Shown piece by piece: positions 42,988 to 51,380 of a stretch of 64,000 bases of DNA. Origin of the DNA: Cupriavidus basilensis (GTDB lineage Bacteria; Pseudomonadota; Gammaproteobacteria; Burkholderiales; Burkholderiaceae); NCBI RefSeq assembly GCF_000832305.1, contig NZ_CP010536.1, forward strand, positions 1,426,001 to 1,490,000. The letters are read 5' to 3'. The translations under genes were made by a program, and so were the position numbers. The first letter of the stretch is position 1, and every line of letters begins with the position of its first letter. The notes under the pieces are model-generated. The model was given only the letters and a program-made list of their open reading frames with translations, was not told the origin of the DNA and did not search any database.

Positions 42988-44300
42988 TCGTTCCGTTCTC
43001 CCTTCATTTGGGCGATTGCTTGGACGTCCTGCGGACGTTGGCGGAGGCCTCAGTCGATGCAATCGTTACTGACCCGCCATACCACCTCACGGACAGCTCG
43101 CGCGGAAGCCACGCGCGATCAAGCAATCCCGCCATGCCCCATGGCCGCCACCGCATCGGTGACAAAGGGTTCATGGGCAAGGTATGGGATGGCGGCGATA
43201 TCGCACACCGCGTCGAGCTCTGGTTGGAATGCCTGCGGGTGCTCAAGCCTGGCGGCCACCTTCTGGCCTTCGCCGGCACGCGGACCTATCACCGGATGGC
43301 CTGCGCTATCGAGGATGCAGGCTTTGATCTGCGCGACCAGTTGGGCTGGCTGTATGGATCTGGCTTCCCCAAGTCCCGCAACCTGGATGGTCAATGGCAG
43401 GGCTGGGGCACGGCACTGAAGCCGGCTTGGGAGCCAATTTGCATGGCGCGGAAGCCGCTGGCCGGAACTGTTGCCGCGAACGTGCAGGCCCACGGCACCG
43501 GCGCGCTCAATATCGACGCGTGCCGCGTGGGTACCGACGATGCGCTCCGTGCCGGAGCCGGAGGGACGTGGGATGCCATGCACAAGCATGAGGGTCGTGG
43601 CCGCGCCGGTGAGGCCAGCGCTGAGCGCCGCTACACCAGCCAGGGCGGCACTGACTTCGCAATGAAGCCCGGCCCTCGCGGCGGGGACGCCGCCGGCCGC
43701 TGGCCCGCTAATGTCATCCACGATGGCTCGCCGGAGGTGCTGGCGGCCTTTGCTCAGTTTGGCGAGAACAAGGGGCAGACCGCCGCTCTCGCGACCCGGA
43801 ACAGCGACAAGACCCGGAACACATTCGGTACTTTTGCCGGTCAGACCGATGCCGAGTTCCAGCCCCACGATTCGCTGGGTTCTGCCGCCCGTTTCTTCTA
43901 CTGCGCTAAAGCGAGCCGCACGGATCGCAATGAGGGCTGCGAGCACCTCGAGCGTCAGCCGCTGCACTGGTCGAATGGGGTACAGAACCCGGGGTCCTTC
44001 CAGTCAGAAGGTACGGACAAGACGAGTCAGAACAATCACCCGACTGTGAAGCCTACGGAATTGATGGGCTACCTTTGCCGGCTGGTGACGCCTCCTGGCG
44101 GCGTAGTGCTCGATCCGTTCATGGGGTCTGGATCCACTGGTAAAGCCGCGATGCGCGAGGGCTTCCGCTTCATCGGCATCGATATGACGGCTGAATACCT
44201 GGGCATCGCCCGCGCGCGAATTGAGCACGAGCTAACCATCAGGCGGGTGGAGTCAGTGGAGGTATCCGTGCAGCCAGACCTGTTCGGTGCCGCAGCATGA
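42984..44300 (+). CDS. DNA methyltransferase (N6-adenine or N4-cytosine, DPPY type)
   Basis: The 438-residue protein has the catalytic DPPY at residues 30-33 after HLGDCLDVLRTLAEASVDAI, and the AdoMet-binding FMGSGSTGKAAMREGFRFIG near the C-terminus (about 386-405), so it is of the beta-type order. NHPTVKPTELMGYLCRLV is also typical. The long middle section (about 120-330) should hold the target-recognition part. It may protect phage DNA from host restriction. No cognate restriction enzyme is adjacent; the next genes are a VRR-NUC-like nuclease and a helicase. Confidence 0.93.
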   Translation: MIVPFSLHLGDCLDVLRTLAEASVDAIVTDPPYHLTDSSRGSHARSSNPAMPHGRHRIGDKGFMGKVWDGGDIAHRVELWLECLRVLKPGGHLLAFAGTRTYHRMACAIEDAGFDLRDQLGWLYGSGFPKSRNLDGQWQGWGTALKPAWEPICMARKPLAGTVAANVQAHGTGALNIDACRVGTDDALRAGAGGTWDAMHKHEGRGRAGEASAERRYTSQGGTDFAMKPGPRGGDAAGRWPANVIHDGSPEVLAAFAQFGENKGQTAALATRNSDKTRNTFGTFAGQTDAEFQPHDSLGSAARFFYCAKASRTDRNEGCEHLERQPLHWSNGVQNPGSFQSEGTDKTSQNNHPTVKPTELMGYLCRLVTPPGGVVLDPFMGSGSTGKAAMREGFRFIGIDMTAEYLGIARARIEHELTIRRVESVEVSVQPDLFGAAA

Positions 44301-44662
44301 AGAAGCTCGCGGAAACGGTCCACCAGGTCGTGCAGCTGGTGCAAACACGCCGGCTCTCCCTGACCAATGAGAAGCAGACCCAGTCCGATATCGCGGACGT
44401 ATTTACGGTAGCGGGCATCCCTTTCGAGCGGGAAGTGCGCCTGTGCGAGGCCGATATCGTTGATTTCATGGTGGCTGACACCATCGCCATTGAAGTGAAG
44501 ATCAAGGGGCAGCGCAAAGCCATCTTCCGCCAACTCGAGCGGTATGCCGGCCACGACCGCGTGACGCACATTCTCCTGTTCACCTCCGTGGCCATGATGT
44601 TGCCTGGGGAGATCGGCGGGAAGCCGGCGCACGTGGCTTCCCTGAGCAGGGGGTGGCTCTAA
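44297..44662 (+). CDS. PD-(D/E)XK nuclease-like protein (VRR-NUC type)
   Basis: The 121-residue protein shows FEREVRLCEADIVDFMVADT then IAIEVKIKGQRKAIFRQLER, that is E-x-D-x-E-V-K as in small PD-(D/E)XK nucleases. It overlaps the methyltransferase stop by four bases and the helicase start by one base. Pairing of such a nuclease with a SNF2-type helicase is common in phages and suggests a joint role in branched-DNA processing. Confidence 0.78.
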   Translation: MKKLAETVHQVVQLVQTRRLSLTNEKQTQSDIADVFTVAGIPFEREVRLCEADIVDFMVADTIAIEVKIKGQRKAIFRQLERYAGHDRVTHILLFTSVAMMLPGEIGGKPAHVASLSRGWL

Positions 44663-46362
44663 TGCCTTTCCGTAGCTACGGTAACCTCCGCCTAGTAAGC
44701 GATCGGTCGCAATGGGTCATGACCGGCCTTGAGCCGCACGTCGCCATCCGCCTGAAGCACATCTTCCCGCGCATCCCCAAGGCTCAGACGGACGACTTCG
44801 TCTTCCCGAATGATCAGGCCCACTGTGCGGACCTGGACTGGTTTTGCTCCCGGTATCCGCTGGCAATGTCCGATGGCGATGTCGTGAGTTTGCGAGGTGG
44901 CCGGCTGGAGTTTGAGGCGACGCAGGCCGAGCTGGAGCGGATCCTCACTCCTGACTATGTGCCTCCGGCCTATCTGGGTTTGAGGCCAGGGCAGGTGGTG
45001 CGTCCCTATCAGGGGCAGGCTGTCGAGGTGGCGCTGCGCCGGAAGGGCCTGCTGCTCGGGGATGATCTGGGCCTCGGGAAGACTTACACCGCTGGCGCAT
45101 TCATGCTCAAGCCCGGCACGCTGCCGGCTGCTGTGGTGGTGCAGACCCACCTGCAGGTGCAGTGGACAGAGAAGCTGACTGCCTTCACGACCTTGCGGGT
45201 CCACAAGATCAAGGGCACCAAGCCATATGATCTCCCGCCGGCGGATGTCTACATTTTCAAGTACAGCCAGCTATTGGGCTGGGTCGACTTCCTGAGGACT
45301 GGCTACTTCAAGACGGTGATTTATGACGAGGTTCAGGAACTGCGCACCGGTAGCGCGAGCGGGAAGGGTAGCGCCGCCCACGTGCTTTCTGACAACGCGG
45401 AGTTCCGGATTGGCCTTAGCGCCACGCCGATCTACAACTACGGCACCGAGATCTGGAACATCATGCGCGCTATCGACAGTGCGGTCTTGGGACCGACGGG
45501 GGACTTCACCAGGGAGTGGACCGACGGCACCGGTGCCATGAAGGATCCGGAAGCGCTTGGCACCTATCTCCGCGAGCAGCACGTGTTCATCCGCCGGACC
45601 AAGCGGGACGTGGGACAACAGGTGCCGCCGATTAACCGAATTGTGGAAATTGTGGACACGGACGAGAAGGCCATGCAGGACATGGCGAAACTCGCCCAGG
45701 CGCTTGCGCTGAAGGTCACCACCGGCTCATTCACGGAGCGTGGGCAGGCTGCCCGGGAACTCGATTTGCTGGCTCGGCACACAACAGGGGTGGCCAAGGC
45801 GCGATCGGTTGCCGCCTACGTCCGAATCCTCCTCGATGCGGATGTCCCAGTGTTGCTCATGGGATGGCACCGGGACGTCTACGACACCTGGCTCAAGGAC
45901 CTGGCTGAGTTCAAGCCGGTGATGTACACCGGCAGCGAGTCGCCCACGCAAAAGGAAGAGGCTAAACGGGCCTTCCTGGCCGGCGAGACGAATCTGTTCA
46001 TCATGTCGCTCCGGTCTGGTGCTGGTCTGGATGGGCTGCAGCATCGCTGCTCCACCGTAGTCTTCGGTGAGCTGGATTGGTCGCCCAAGGTCCACGAGCA
46101 AATCATCGGTCGGCTGGACAGGGAGGGTCAGGAGGAGCAGGTAACCGCCATCTACCTGAACAGCGAGGATGGCTCCGATCCGCCGATGGTGGATCTCCTT
46201 GGCCTGAAGGCCTCGCAATCCACCGCGATCGTGGATCCAGGCAGGCTGTTCGAGGCTGTCCATAGCGATGCGTCCCGCATCAAGCTGCTGGCGCAGCAGT
46301 TCCTGGGCAAGAAGCGAGCTCAGCCCACGCCGGTCACGGAACCCGAGTTTGTCCTTACCTGA
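44662..46362 (+). CDS. SNF2-type DEAD/DEAH helicase
   Basis: The 566-residue protein is a superfamily 2 helicase: RPYQGQAVEVALRRKGLLLG, then GDDLGLGKT (Walker A, 133-141), YDEVQELR as the DEAH-type box (near 222), GLSATPIYNYG as motif III, and a C-terminal helicase half with MSLRSGAGLDGLQ and HEQIIGRLDREGQ (motif VI). SNF2-like proteins translocate on double-stranded DNA. ATG 44662 overlaps the preceding stop; an upstream start would add only three residues. Confidence 0.92.
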   Translation: MPFRSYGNLRLVSDRSQWVMTGLEPHVAIRLKHIFPRIPKAQTDDFVFPNDQAHCADLDWFCSRYPLAMSDGDVVSLRGGRLEFEATQAELERILTPDYVPPAYLGLRPGQVVRPYQGQAVEVALRRKGLLLGDDLGLGKTYTAGAFMLKPGTLPAAVVVQTHLQVQWTEKLTAFTTLRVHKIKGTKPYDLPPADVYIFKYSQLLGWVDFLRTGYFKTVIYDEVQELRTGSASGKGSAAHVLSDNAEFRIGLSATPIYNYGTEIWNIMRAIDSAVLGPTGDFTREWTDGTGAMKDPEALGTYLREQHVFIRRTKRDVGQQVPPINRIVEIVDTDEKAMQDMAKLAQALALKVTTGSFTERGQAARELDLLARHTTGVAKARSVAAYVRILLDADVPVLLMGWHRDVYDTWLKDLAEFKPVMYTGSESPTQKEEAKRAFLAGETNLFIMSLRSGAGLDGLQHRCSTVVFGELDWSPKVHEQIIGRLDREGQEEQVTAIYLNSEDGSDPPMVDLLGLKASQSTAIVDPGRLFEAVHSDASRIKLLAQQFLGKKRAQPTPVTEPEFVLT

Positions 46363-46367
46363 GACAG

Positions 46368-46844
46368 ATGCCAGACCTCTCTTTTGTCGTTTTCAACCCG
46401 CCGGGCCATGGCCAGCCATACCTGGTGCCGTCCTCCGCGTTCGACATCAAGAGCGTGGAGCGCCTGCGGTGGAAGCACGGCGATGTCATCACCTCGGAGT
46501 TCAGGAAACCCAGGAGTGGGCCGCACCACCGGCAGGTGTTCGGGGGTTTGCTCCGCTTCGTCTTCGAGGCACAAGAGCGGTTTGACACCCCTGAGGCGCT
46601 GCGATGCTTCCTGACGCTCAATACGTCCTTCTGCATCGAGTGCGTGGATCAGGCCACTGGGCAGGTACTGCGTTTTCCTCGCTCCTGGTCATACAGGGAG
46701 ATGGATGAGACTGAGTTCAAGCAACTGAAGGAAGAGTTGCTGCCCGTGATCCTGAAGGAATTCTTCCCGCATGAGGGCATAGATTGGCTGAAAGCATCAG
46801 TAAATCAGCAGGCTTTCATGGATGGCTTGATGTCGTTCTTCTAG
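46368..46844 (+). CDS. DUF1367 family phage protein
   Basis: The 158-residue product has the DUF1367 pattern: GDVITSEFRKPRSGPHHRQV, FGGLLRFVFEAQERF, then a central sheet and FPRSWSYREMDETEFKQLKE. DUF1367 proteins are small, NinB-neighbour type phage proteins of unknown exact role in replication or recombination. It starts six bases after the helicase and is the last gene of this block before the kinase. Confidence 0.8.
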   Translation: MPDLSFVVFNPPGHGQPYLVPSSAFDIKSVERLRWKHGDVITSEFRKPRSGPHHRQVFGGLLRFVFEAQERFDTPEALRCFLTLNTSFCIECVDQATGQVLRFPRSWSYREMDETEFKQLKEELLPVILKEFFPHEGIDWLKASVNQQAFMDGLMSFF

Positions 46845-46877
46845 AGCATGGAAATAGTCTACGGCGACTAGATCAGA

Positions 46878-46907
46878 TTGGCGAAGTTGAAGCAGGCCGG
46901 GCATAAT
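46878..46907 (+). promoter_or_regulatory. Candidate promoter of the protein kinase gene
   Basis: TTGGCG (46878-46883) and CATAAT (46902-46907) are 18 bases apart, in the 122-base gap before the kinase. No operator motif is present, so the gene could be expressed in the lysogen. Confidence 0.5.
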
Positions 46908-46966
46908 TGCACTTGGGTTTCTGGTCCAACAGCGATACCGGGTCCTAACACTGGGAGGATACTCAG

Positions 46967-48007
46967 ATGACCAACAACGAGCCAGTTTTTCCGATCCTGC
47001 CGCCCGATTGGGATGGATCGCCGCCGGCGAACATCGTCAGCCCCTTCTTGCCGCAGCCTGCGCCGTTTAGCCAGGCGTTTATGCTTGAGCAGTCGCTGTT
47101 CCAGCATCCGGTACCAGGAAGCACATTCTCGCTGGAGCAGGCATTCCAAAGCCCGTCCCTGCCAACCAAGGTATTCAAGCCACCTGTGATTGGGCAAACG
47201 ATCACTGTGGATGGGAAGATCTTTACGATTGGGGCGCAGGTTGGCGGCGGTTGGTTCGGTAGTGTCTATACGTGTTCGGATGAATGGAACAACGCTCTGG
47301 TGGCCAAGGTTTTGGTGCCTAAGGATCAAACGTACGAGCAGGTACGTGAGAACTGGATGCGAGAGCTAAAGAACCTGCTGCATCTCCGGCACCCAAATAT
47401 TACCTACGTGCATGCTGCGTTCGAATGGGAAGATACTTTTTACCTGATTATCGAACGCTGCACGTGCACGCTTGACCAACTGATCAGCTATCAAGGCCTT
47501 CAGCCGGATGCATGGATTCCCCACGTTGGGAGGGATATCTTGCAGGGGCTTGACTATATTCACGATCAAGATTATGTCCACAAAGATATTCATCCAGGCA
47601 ACGTTTTCGTAGCGCAGACGTTTGATAGGATGGTCCCGGGCAAGGAGCCGGTTTGGTCATACAAGATAGGTGATCTGGGGATATCCCGTCTCGAACACGA
47701 GATCAACGTTTTCAACACGGTGCTCGCGGAATGGATGATGCCACCAGAGGCCCTGGATCCGATGCAGTTCGGAATCGTAGGGAAGCGAACGGACATCTAC
47801 CATGTCGGCTTGCTGCTGCTGGCGCTACTGTTTAACAGGATGCCAACTTTCTCGCATCAAGATATTCTTGCGGGTGTGCCGCGTCAGATGGCAGAGAACC
47901 ACCCATCGAGGTTCGGCCGGGTGATTGCTAAGGCGCTGCGCCGTCATGTTGCGGATCGCACAGGGTCCGCAATGGAATTTTGGCGAGAGATCCGCGCTGC
48001 GATTTGA
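46967..48007 (+). CDS. Eukaryotic-type Ser/Thr protein kinase
   Basis: The 346-residue protein has a 75-residue Pro/Phe-rich N-terminus and then a full kinase domain: Gly loop VGGGWFGSV (92-100), VAK with Lys 114, RELKNLL with Glu 133, catalytic VHKDIHPGNVF (204-214, Asp 207) and KIGDLGISR (233-241) in place of DFG. The APE region appears as MMPPEALDP. GGGAGG precedes ATG 46967. It has its own promoter and terminator and lower GC than neighbours, the marks of a 'moron' gene expressed in lysogens. Substrates are unknown; a defence or exclusion role is a reasonable guess. Confidence 0.9.
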   Translation: MTNNEPVFPILPPDWDGSPPANIVSPFLPQPAPFSQAFMLEQSLFQHPVPGSTFSLEQAFQSPSLPTKVFKPPVIGQTITVDGKIFTIGAQVGGGWFGSVYTCSDEWNNALVAKVLVPKDQTYEQVRENWMRELKNLLHLRHPNITYVHAAFEWEDTFYLIIERCTCTLDQLISYQGLQPDAWIPHVGRDILQGLDYIHDQDYVHKDIHPGNVFVAQTFDRMVPGKEPVWSYKIGDLGISRLEHEINVFNTVLAEWMMPPEALDPMQFGIVGKRTDIYHVGLLLLALLFNRMPTFSHQDILAGVPRQMAENHPSRFGRVIAKALRRHVADRTGSAMEFWREIRAAI

Positions 48008-48030
48008 GCGCGGCGTTGCCGGAAGTAATA

Positions 48031-48053
48031 GCCCCTCCCCGGGGCATTTTTTT
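48031..48053 (+). terminator. Terminator after the kinase gene
   Basis: GCCCC pairs with GGGGC around TCCCC, followed by ATTTTTTT. It closes the kinase transcription unit 24 bases past the stop and just before the next operator-promoter. Confidence 0.88.
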
Positions 48054-48062
48054 GATCCTAAA

Positions 48063-48093
48063 TAGCCACAAAGGACTAAACATAGCCTATAAT
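48063..48093 (+). promoter_or_regulatory. Operator-promoter before the terminase-proximal operon
   Basis: TAGCCACAAAGGACTA (48063-48078) lies nine bases before TATAAT (48088-48093), copying the layout at 41579-41609. It would drive the genes from 48129 through the terminase small subunit. Confidence 0.72.
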
Positions 48094-48128
48094 GGATTGG
48101 TTAGAAAACATCTTCGATCCTAGTCCAT

Positions 48129-48362
48129 ATGAGCGAATTCCAGCCGATTACAAAGCCAGAAGACCTCTCTGGTCTGGACGACAACGAGATGGTGAGCGGG
48201 TACTGCTCTGGCTATTGCGGTGATGCCGAGCCTGGTAGCGACAAGTCCCGCGCATTCTGGCATGGCTGGCGAAATGGCGCTGTCGACGGCGGCCACCGGC
48301 AGATGGATACGGCCCAGGCCGAGCTCGCGCGCTGCCTGGTTGCACAACAGAGGCTTCATTAG
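48129..48362 (+). CDS. Small phage protein
   Basis: A 77-residue product (MSEFQPITKPEDLSGLDDNE, then GYCSGYCGDAEPGSDKSRAF, WHGWRNGAVDGG). The W-H-G-W-R-NG pattern recurs in small phage proteins before the Ref-like gene. No ribosome site is visible before ATG 48129. Function unknown. Confidence 0.7.
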   Translation: MSEFQPITKPEDLSGLDDNEMVSGYCSGYCGDAEPGSDKSRAFWHGWRNGAVDGGHRQMDTAQAELARCLVAQQRLH

Positions 48363-48364
48363 GG

Positions 48365-48691
48365 ATGGCGAAGAAGGAAGCCACGGCGGACGAGTGCGCC
48401 TACATGGGGCGGGTCGCTGCCCTCGGCTGCGCTGTCTGCCGGCGGCTTGGCTTGGGGCCAACCGCTGCCCTGGTGCACCACCAACGCACAGGCCAGGGCA
48501 AGATGCGTGCAAGCCATTACAGAACCTGTCCGTTGTGTCCTCCTCACCATCAGTTCAGTGGATTCGGTGTCCATGACATGGGCCGGCCCCAGTTCGAGCG
48601 CATGTACGGCTTCAGTGAGGTCGATCTAGTCGAAGAAACGCGCTTTATCCTCGCCCGGTATTTGCCGGCCGAAGAGTTGGCGGCAGCCTGA
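48365..48691 (+). CDS. Ref-like RecA-dependent nuclease / HNH-type protein
   Basis: The 108-residue product has CAVCRRLGLGP, LVHHQRTGQGKMRASHYRTC, PLCPPHHQFSGFGVHDMGRP and FERMYGFSEVDLVEETRFIL. These are the zinc Cys pairs and His-rich core of the phage P1 Ref family, a RecA-dependent endonuclease domain. It starts three bases after the preceding gene. Whether it needs RecA here is not known. Confidence 0.82.
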   Translation: MAKKEATADECAYMGRVAALGCAVCRRLGLGPTAALVHHQRTGQGKMRASHYRTCPLCPPHHQFSGFGVHDMGRPQFERMYGFSEVDLVEETRFILARYLPAEELAAA

Positions 48692-48706
48692 CCCGGGGGA
48701 ACATTG

Positions 48707-49423
48707 ATGCAGAGTGAAACGGTAGGGCGGAGTAGTCGCACAAAGCGGCCTGACCTGGCGAACCTCACCTGGTTTGCCCGGACGCCGGAGCGCCCCCGCA
48801 GGACTCGGCCGGCGACAGAATCCACGGATGAGATTGTCCGGAAACGGATGGTGGCCGCCCGCAACTTGAACCGGCTTGACCAGAAGGATGCAGCCAAGCT
48901 GCTGGGGTACAAGAACAGCGCGCCGCTCTCGAAGATCGAGGGTGGCCAGGCGAAGATGCCGAAGGGCTTGCTGGTCAAGGCATCGATCGCATATGGGGTG
49001 TCAGCCGATTTCCTGCTCGGCTTGTCCGACGAGCCCGAGCGCGACCCGCGCACCGCCGAGCATATGGCCGTGATCCGTTCCGTGGAGGAGTCTGTCCGCC
49101 AGCATACCCATCACATGGCGACTGCCCTGTTGCGGAATGCCGCCGAGTCTGTCCCGCTGGAGTTGCATCTCAAGCAGATCATCGAGACAGCGCACCGTGC
49201 GGCCGAGGCTTTCGATACCGTCTGTCGCAAGAACCCTGAGTTCCAGGATGACGTTGTGGCCGGCTCCCGGCTGCAGGCTGCCATGGATTCCTTGGTAGAT
49301 GCGATCGGCAAGTCCAACCAGTACATGGAGCGTCGGTCCAGGCTCACCGAGGTCAAGCTTGATCTGGCCGTCGACGGGATGAGCATGCCCCTGTTCGCTG
49401 ACAGTGAGACAGAGGAGGGATGA
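48707..49423 (+). CDS. XRE-type DNA-binding protein, late-region regulator
   Basis: The 238-residue product has an XRE helix-turn-helix at about residues 45-105 (IVRKRMVAARNLNRLDQKDA, AKLLGYKNSAPLSKIEGGQA, then YGVSADFLLGLSDEPE) and a long helical C-terminal part. ATG 48707 has GGGGGAA upstream. It is encoded just before the terminase small subunit and may control the packaging genes. Confidence 0.82.
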   Translation: MQSETVGRSSRTKRPDLANLTWFARTPERPRRTRPATESTDEIVRKRMVAARNLNRLDQKDAAKLLGYKNSAPLSKIEGGQAKMPKGLLVKASIAYGVSADFLLGLSDEPERDPRTAEHMAVIRSVEESVRQHTHHMATALLRNAAESVPLELHLKQIIETAHRAAEAFDTVCRKNPEFQDDVVAGSRLQAAMDSLVDAIGKSNQYMERRSRLTEVKLDLAVDGMSMPLFADSETEEG

Positions 49424-49674
49424 TGCTGGATTTCCTGCTGAACGCACTCAAGTGGTACGGGATAGTAGTTGGCAGCGTCTTTGGGTTCATGATCGCCTTC
49501 GTGGTGGTCATGCTCCTGGTCTTGTCCATATCGATCCGGGCTGCCTCTCCCCGCCAGGTCATCTTGGTAGTCCGAGAGCAGGGGGAAGGGAAGCCCAGAG
49601 GCTTGAAGAAGGCGACGCGAGTGAAAACGCAATTAGCCGCCACTCAGGGAACCGAACAGAAGGTGGTTGATTGA
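49420..49674 (+). CDS. Small membrane protein
   Basis: An 84-residue product with one long hydrophobic helix (IVVGSVFGFMIAFVVVMLLV, about residues 15-37) and a basic tail. GAGGAGGG lies directly before ATG 49420 and it overlaps both neighbours by four bases. Function unknown. Confidence 0.68.
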   Translation: MMLDFLLNALKWYGIVVGSVFGFMIAFVVVMLLVLSISIRAASPRQVILVVREQGEGKPRGLKKATRVKTQLAATQGTEQKVVD

Positions 49675-50687
49675 CCGCTCCCGCTAAGAAGACCCCGAAG
49701 AGGTCCGCGACTTCCCGGAAACCCGTGGAAGGGAAGAGCGCTGTCTCGAAGGCTAGCGTACCGAGGAAGGTGCCTCCGGCAAAAGCAAAGTCCCCTGAGG
49801 ACGTGAAGCGCGTCCGCCAGGCCGCCGCTCAACACGCCCGGGAGGCGAGGACCGAAAAGAGAAAATCCCTCGCAGTTGCTATCGCGGCGGATGAGAGTAT
49901 TGACCCATACCAAGGCCTGCCTGAACGGCAGCGCCGCTTCGTTGACGAGTACCTCATCTCGCTCAACGGCACCGATGCCTATAAGAAGGCCGGTTTCTCC
50001 GTCAAGTCTGACAAGGTCGCTGGGGTCAATGCCTGCAAATTACTAGCAGACCCTAGGATCGCTCGCGCCATCGATATCCGAAAGAAGGCACGCCAAGAGC
50101 GTACTGAGATCAGCCAGGACGTTGTCCTCAAGCACCTGATGGGCGTCGCCTTCGGGGATGCCAACGAATTGGTGGAGTTCCGCCGTCGCTGCTGTCGATA
50201 CTGCTGGGGGATGGGCTACCGATACCAGTACACCCCTGCGGAGTTCGAGAGCGTGCTTGTGGCACATCAGCGTGCCTGTCGCGAGGCTGAGAAGGAAGAC
50301 AAGCCACTGCCTCCAGAGCCTGATGAGCGTGGCGGCGTGAACTTCGACGGACGGAAGGCTCCCAATCCCGACTGCCCGGAATGCTTCGGTGAAGGCCGGG
50401 GCTACGTCTTTGTGCATGACACCGGCAACCTCCCGCCCGAAGCCCTGGCGCTGTATGCCGGCGTGAAGGAAGGGAAGGAAGGTATCGAGGTCAAGACCAA
50501 GTCTTCCGACAAGGCCATCGAGATGTTGGCCAAGCACGTGAACTTCTACGAAGAGAAGGTGCAGGTCAACGTGACCACCGCCACGCCGCAGGAACTGGAC
50601 GCCATCTACAAGAAGCGCATGGAGGAGACTGCCAAGCAGGCTGCCTCAGTTGCGCACCGGTCCACCCGCCCGAAGACTGAAGACTGA
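49671..50687 (+). CDS. Terminase small subunit
   Basis: The 338-residue protein has a basic, low-complexity N-terminus (residues 1-75), then the terminase small-subunit helix-turn-helix: GLPERQRRFVDEYLISLNGT, DAYKKAGFSVKSDKVAGVNA, CKLLADPRIARAIDIRKKAR. A Cys-rich insert follows (RRRCCRYCWGMGYRYQY ... CPECFGEG). It binds phage DNA and presents it to the large subunit. The start is TTG 49671, overlapping the preceding stop. Unusually, the large subunit gene lies over 10 kb downstream. Confidence 0.88.
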   Translation: MTAPAKKTPKRSATSRKPVEGKSAVSKASVPRKVPPAKAKSPEDVKRVRQAAAQHAREARTEKRKSLAVAIAADESIDPYQGLPERQRRFVDEYLISLNGTDAYKKAGFSVKSDKVAGVNACKLLADPRIARAIDIRKKARQERTEISQDVVLKHLMGVAFGDANELVEFRRRCCRYCWGMGYRYQYTPAEFESVLVAHQRACREAEKEDKPLPPEPDERGGVNFDGRKAPNPDCPECFGEGRGYVFVHDTGNLPPEALALYAGVKEGKEGIEVKTKSSDKAIEMLAKHVNFYEEKVQVNVTTATPQELDAIYKKRMEETAKQAASVAHRSTRPKTED

Positions 50688-50736
50688 CCGCCAGTGATCG
50701 GTACTCGCTGGCCCTGTATTTCCATACGCATATTCC

Positions 50737-50752
50737 TAGCCACATACGCCTA
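50737..50752 (+). promoter_or_regulatory. Operator copy before the accessory block
   Basis: TAGCCACATACGCCTA with TATTTT 17 bases after GCATAT. The -35 is weak. It lies in the 107-base gap between the terminase small subunit and the accessory genes and may control the latter. Confidence 0.55.
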
Positions 50753-50794
50753 TTTTTAGTACACTGCTTCGGTGAGTACTAACTGGAGACGCAT

Positions 50795-50980
50795 GTGGGA
50801 AAGGCTTTCATTGCGCTGGTGGTTGGGTTGGTTGTCGGCGGCCTCGTAGGGGGATCGCTCTATGAGTCGGCATGGCGGAAGGACTGCCAGCAGCTTGGCT
50901 GGCATCGTAGCGACAAGCACGGTGCATTCGAGTGCCGCCCGACCGCCCAACCCGAGAAATCCTCGTGGAGGGTGGCATGA
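50795..50980 (+). CDS. Small membrane-anchored protein, GTG start
   Basis: A 61-residue product whose first 25 residues form a Gly/Val-rich membrane helix (ALVVGLVVGGLVGGSLY); a Cys pair lies in the short outer part. GGAG is seven bases before GTG 50795. It overlaps the next gene by four bases. Function unknown. Confidence 0.65.
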   Translation: MGKAFIALVVGLVVGGLVGGSLYESAWRKDCQQLGWHRSDKHGAFECRPTAQPEKSSWRVA

Positions 50981-51378
50981 GTGCGCAGCACACGCCCGGC
51001 CCTTGGGAGGGAAAAACCGCCGACGGTGCTTGGTTTGGCGACCACATGTGGGAAGCCACACACCACACAGTCGGCCTGACCCAATCCGTGGCGGTGCATC
51101 GTCAGGGCAGAGTGATTGCCCTTGTCGTTCGCGAGGATTGGGACGATGCCTCACTCGAGGCGGACGCAAATCTCATCATCGCTTCTCCGCTGCTTTTGAC
51201 TGCAGCTCGCGCAGCAGTGGAACTCCTCCGCCGGCAGGGCTGGTTGCCTACGTCGACCGACCCCGAGGCCGTTCTATTGCGGCAACTGTGGGCCGCCATT
51301 GCCGTTGCTGATGGACAGCAACCGAATGAGCCAGAAGCCCCGCAACACCTTCTTGTCTCCCATCACCATAAGGACTGA
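50977..51378 (+). CDS. Phage protein of unknown function
   Basis: The 133-residue product begins [20 protein letters not shown], an opening ('HTPGPW') shared by many small phage and prophage proteins, and has [25 protein letters not shown] in the middle. No function is assigned. It ends two bases before rdgC. Confidence 0.78.
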   Translation: MSAQHTPGPWEGKTADGAWFGDHMWEATHHTVGLTQSVAVHRQGRVIALVVREDWDDASLEADANLIIASPLLLTAARAAVELLRRQGWLPTSTDPEAVLLRQLWAAIAVADGQQPNEPEAPQHLLVSHHHKD

Positions 51379-51380
51379 TC

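Noticed and set aside
42984..46362. Methyltransferase plus nuclease plus helicase as a full restriction-modification system
   Set aside because: The nuclease is a small VRR-NUC type common in phage replication modules and no specificity subunit is present; kept as a lower-interest note only.
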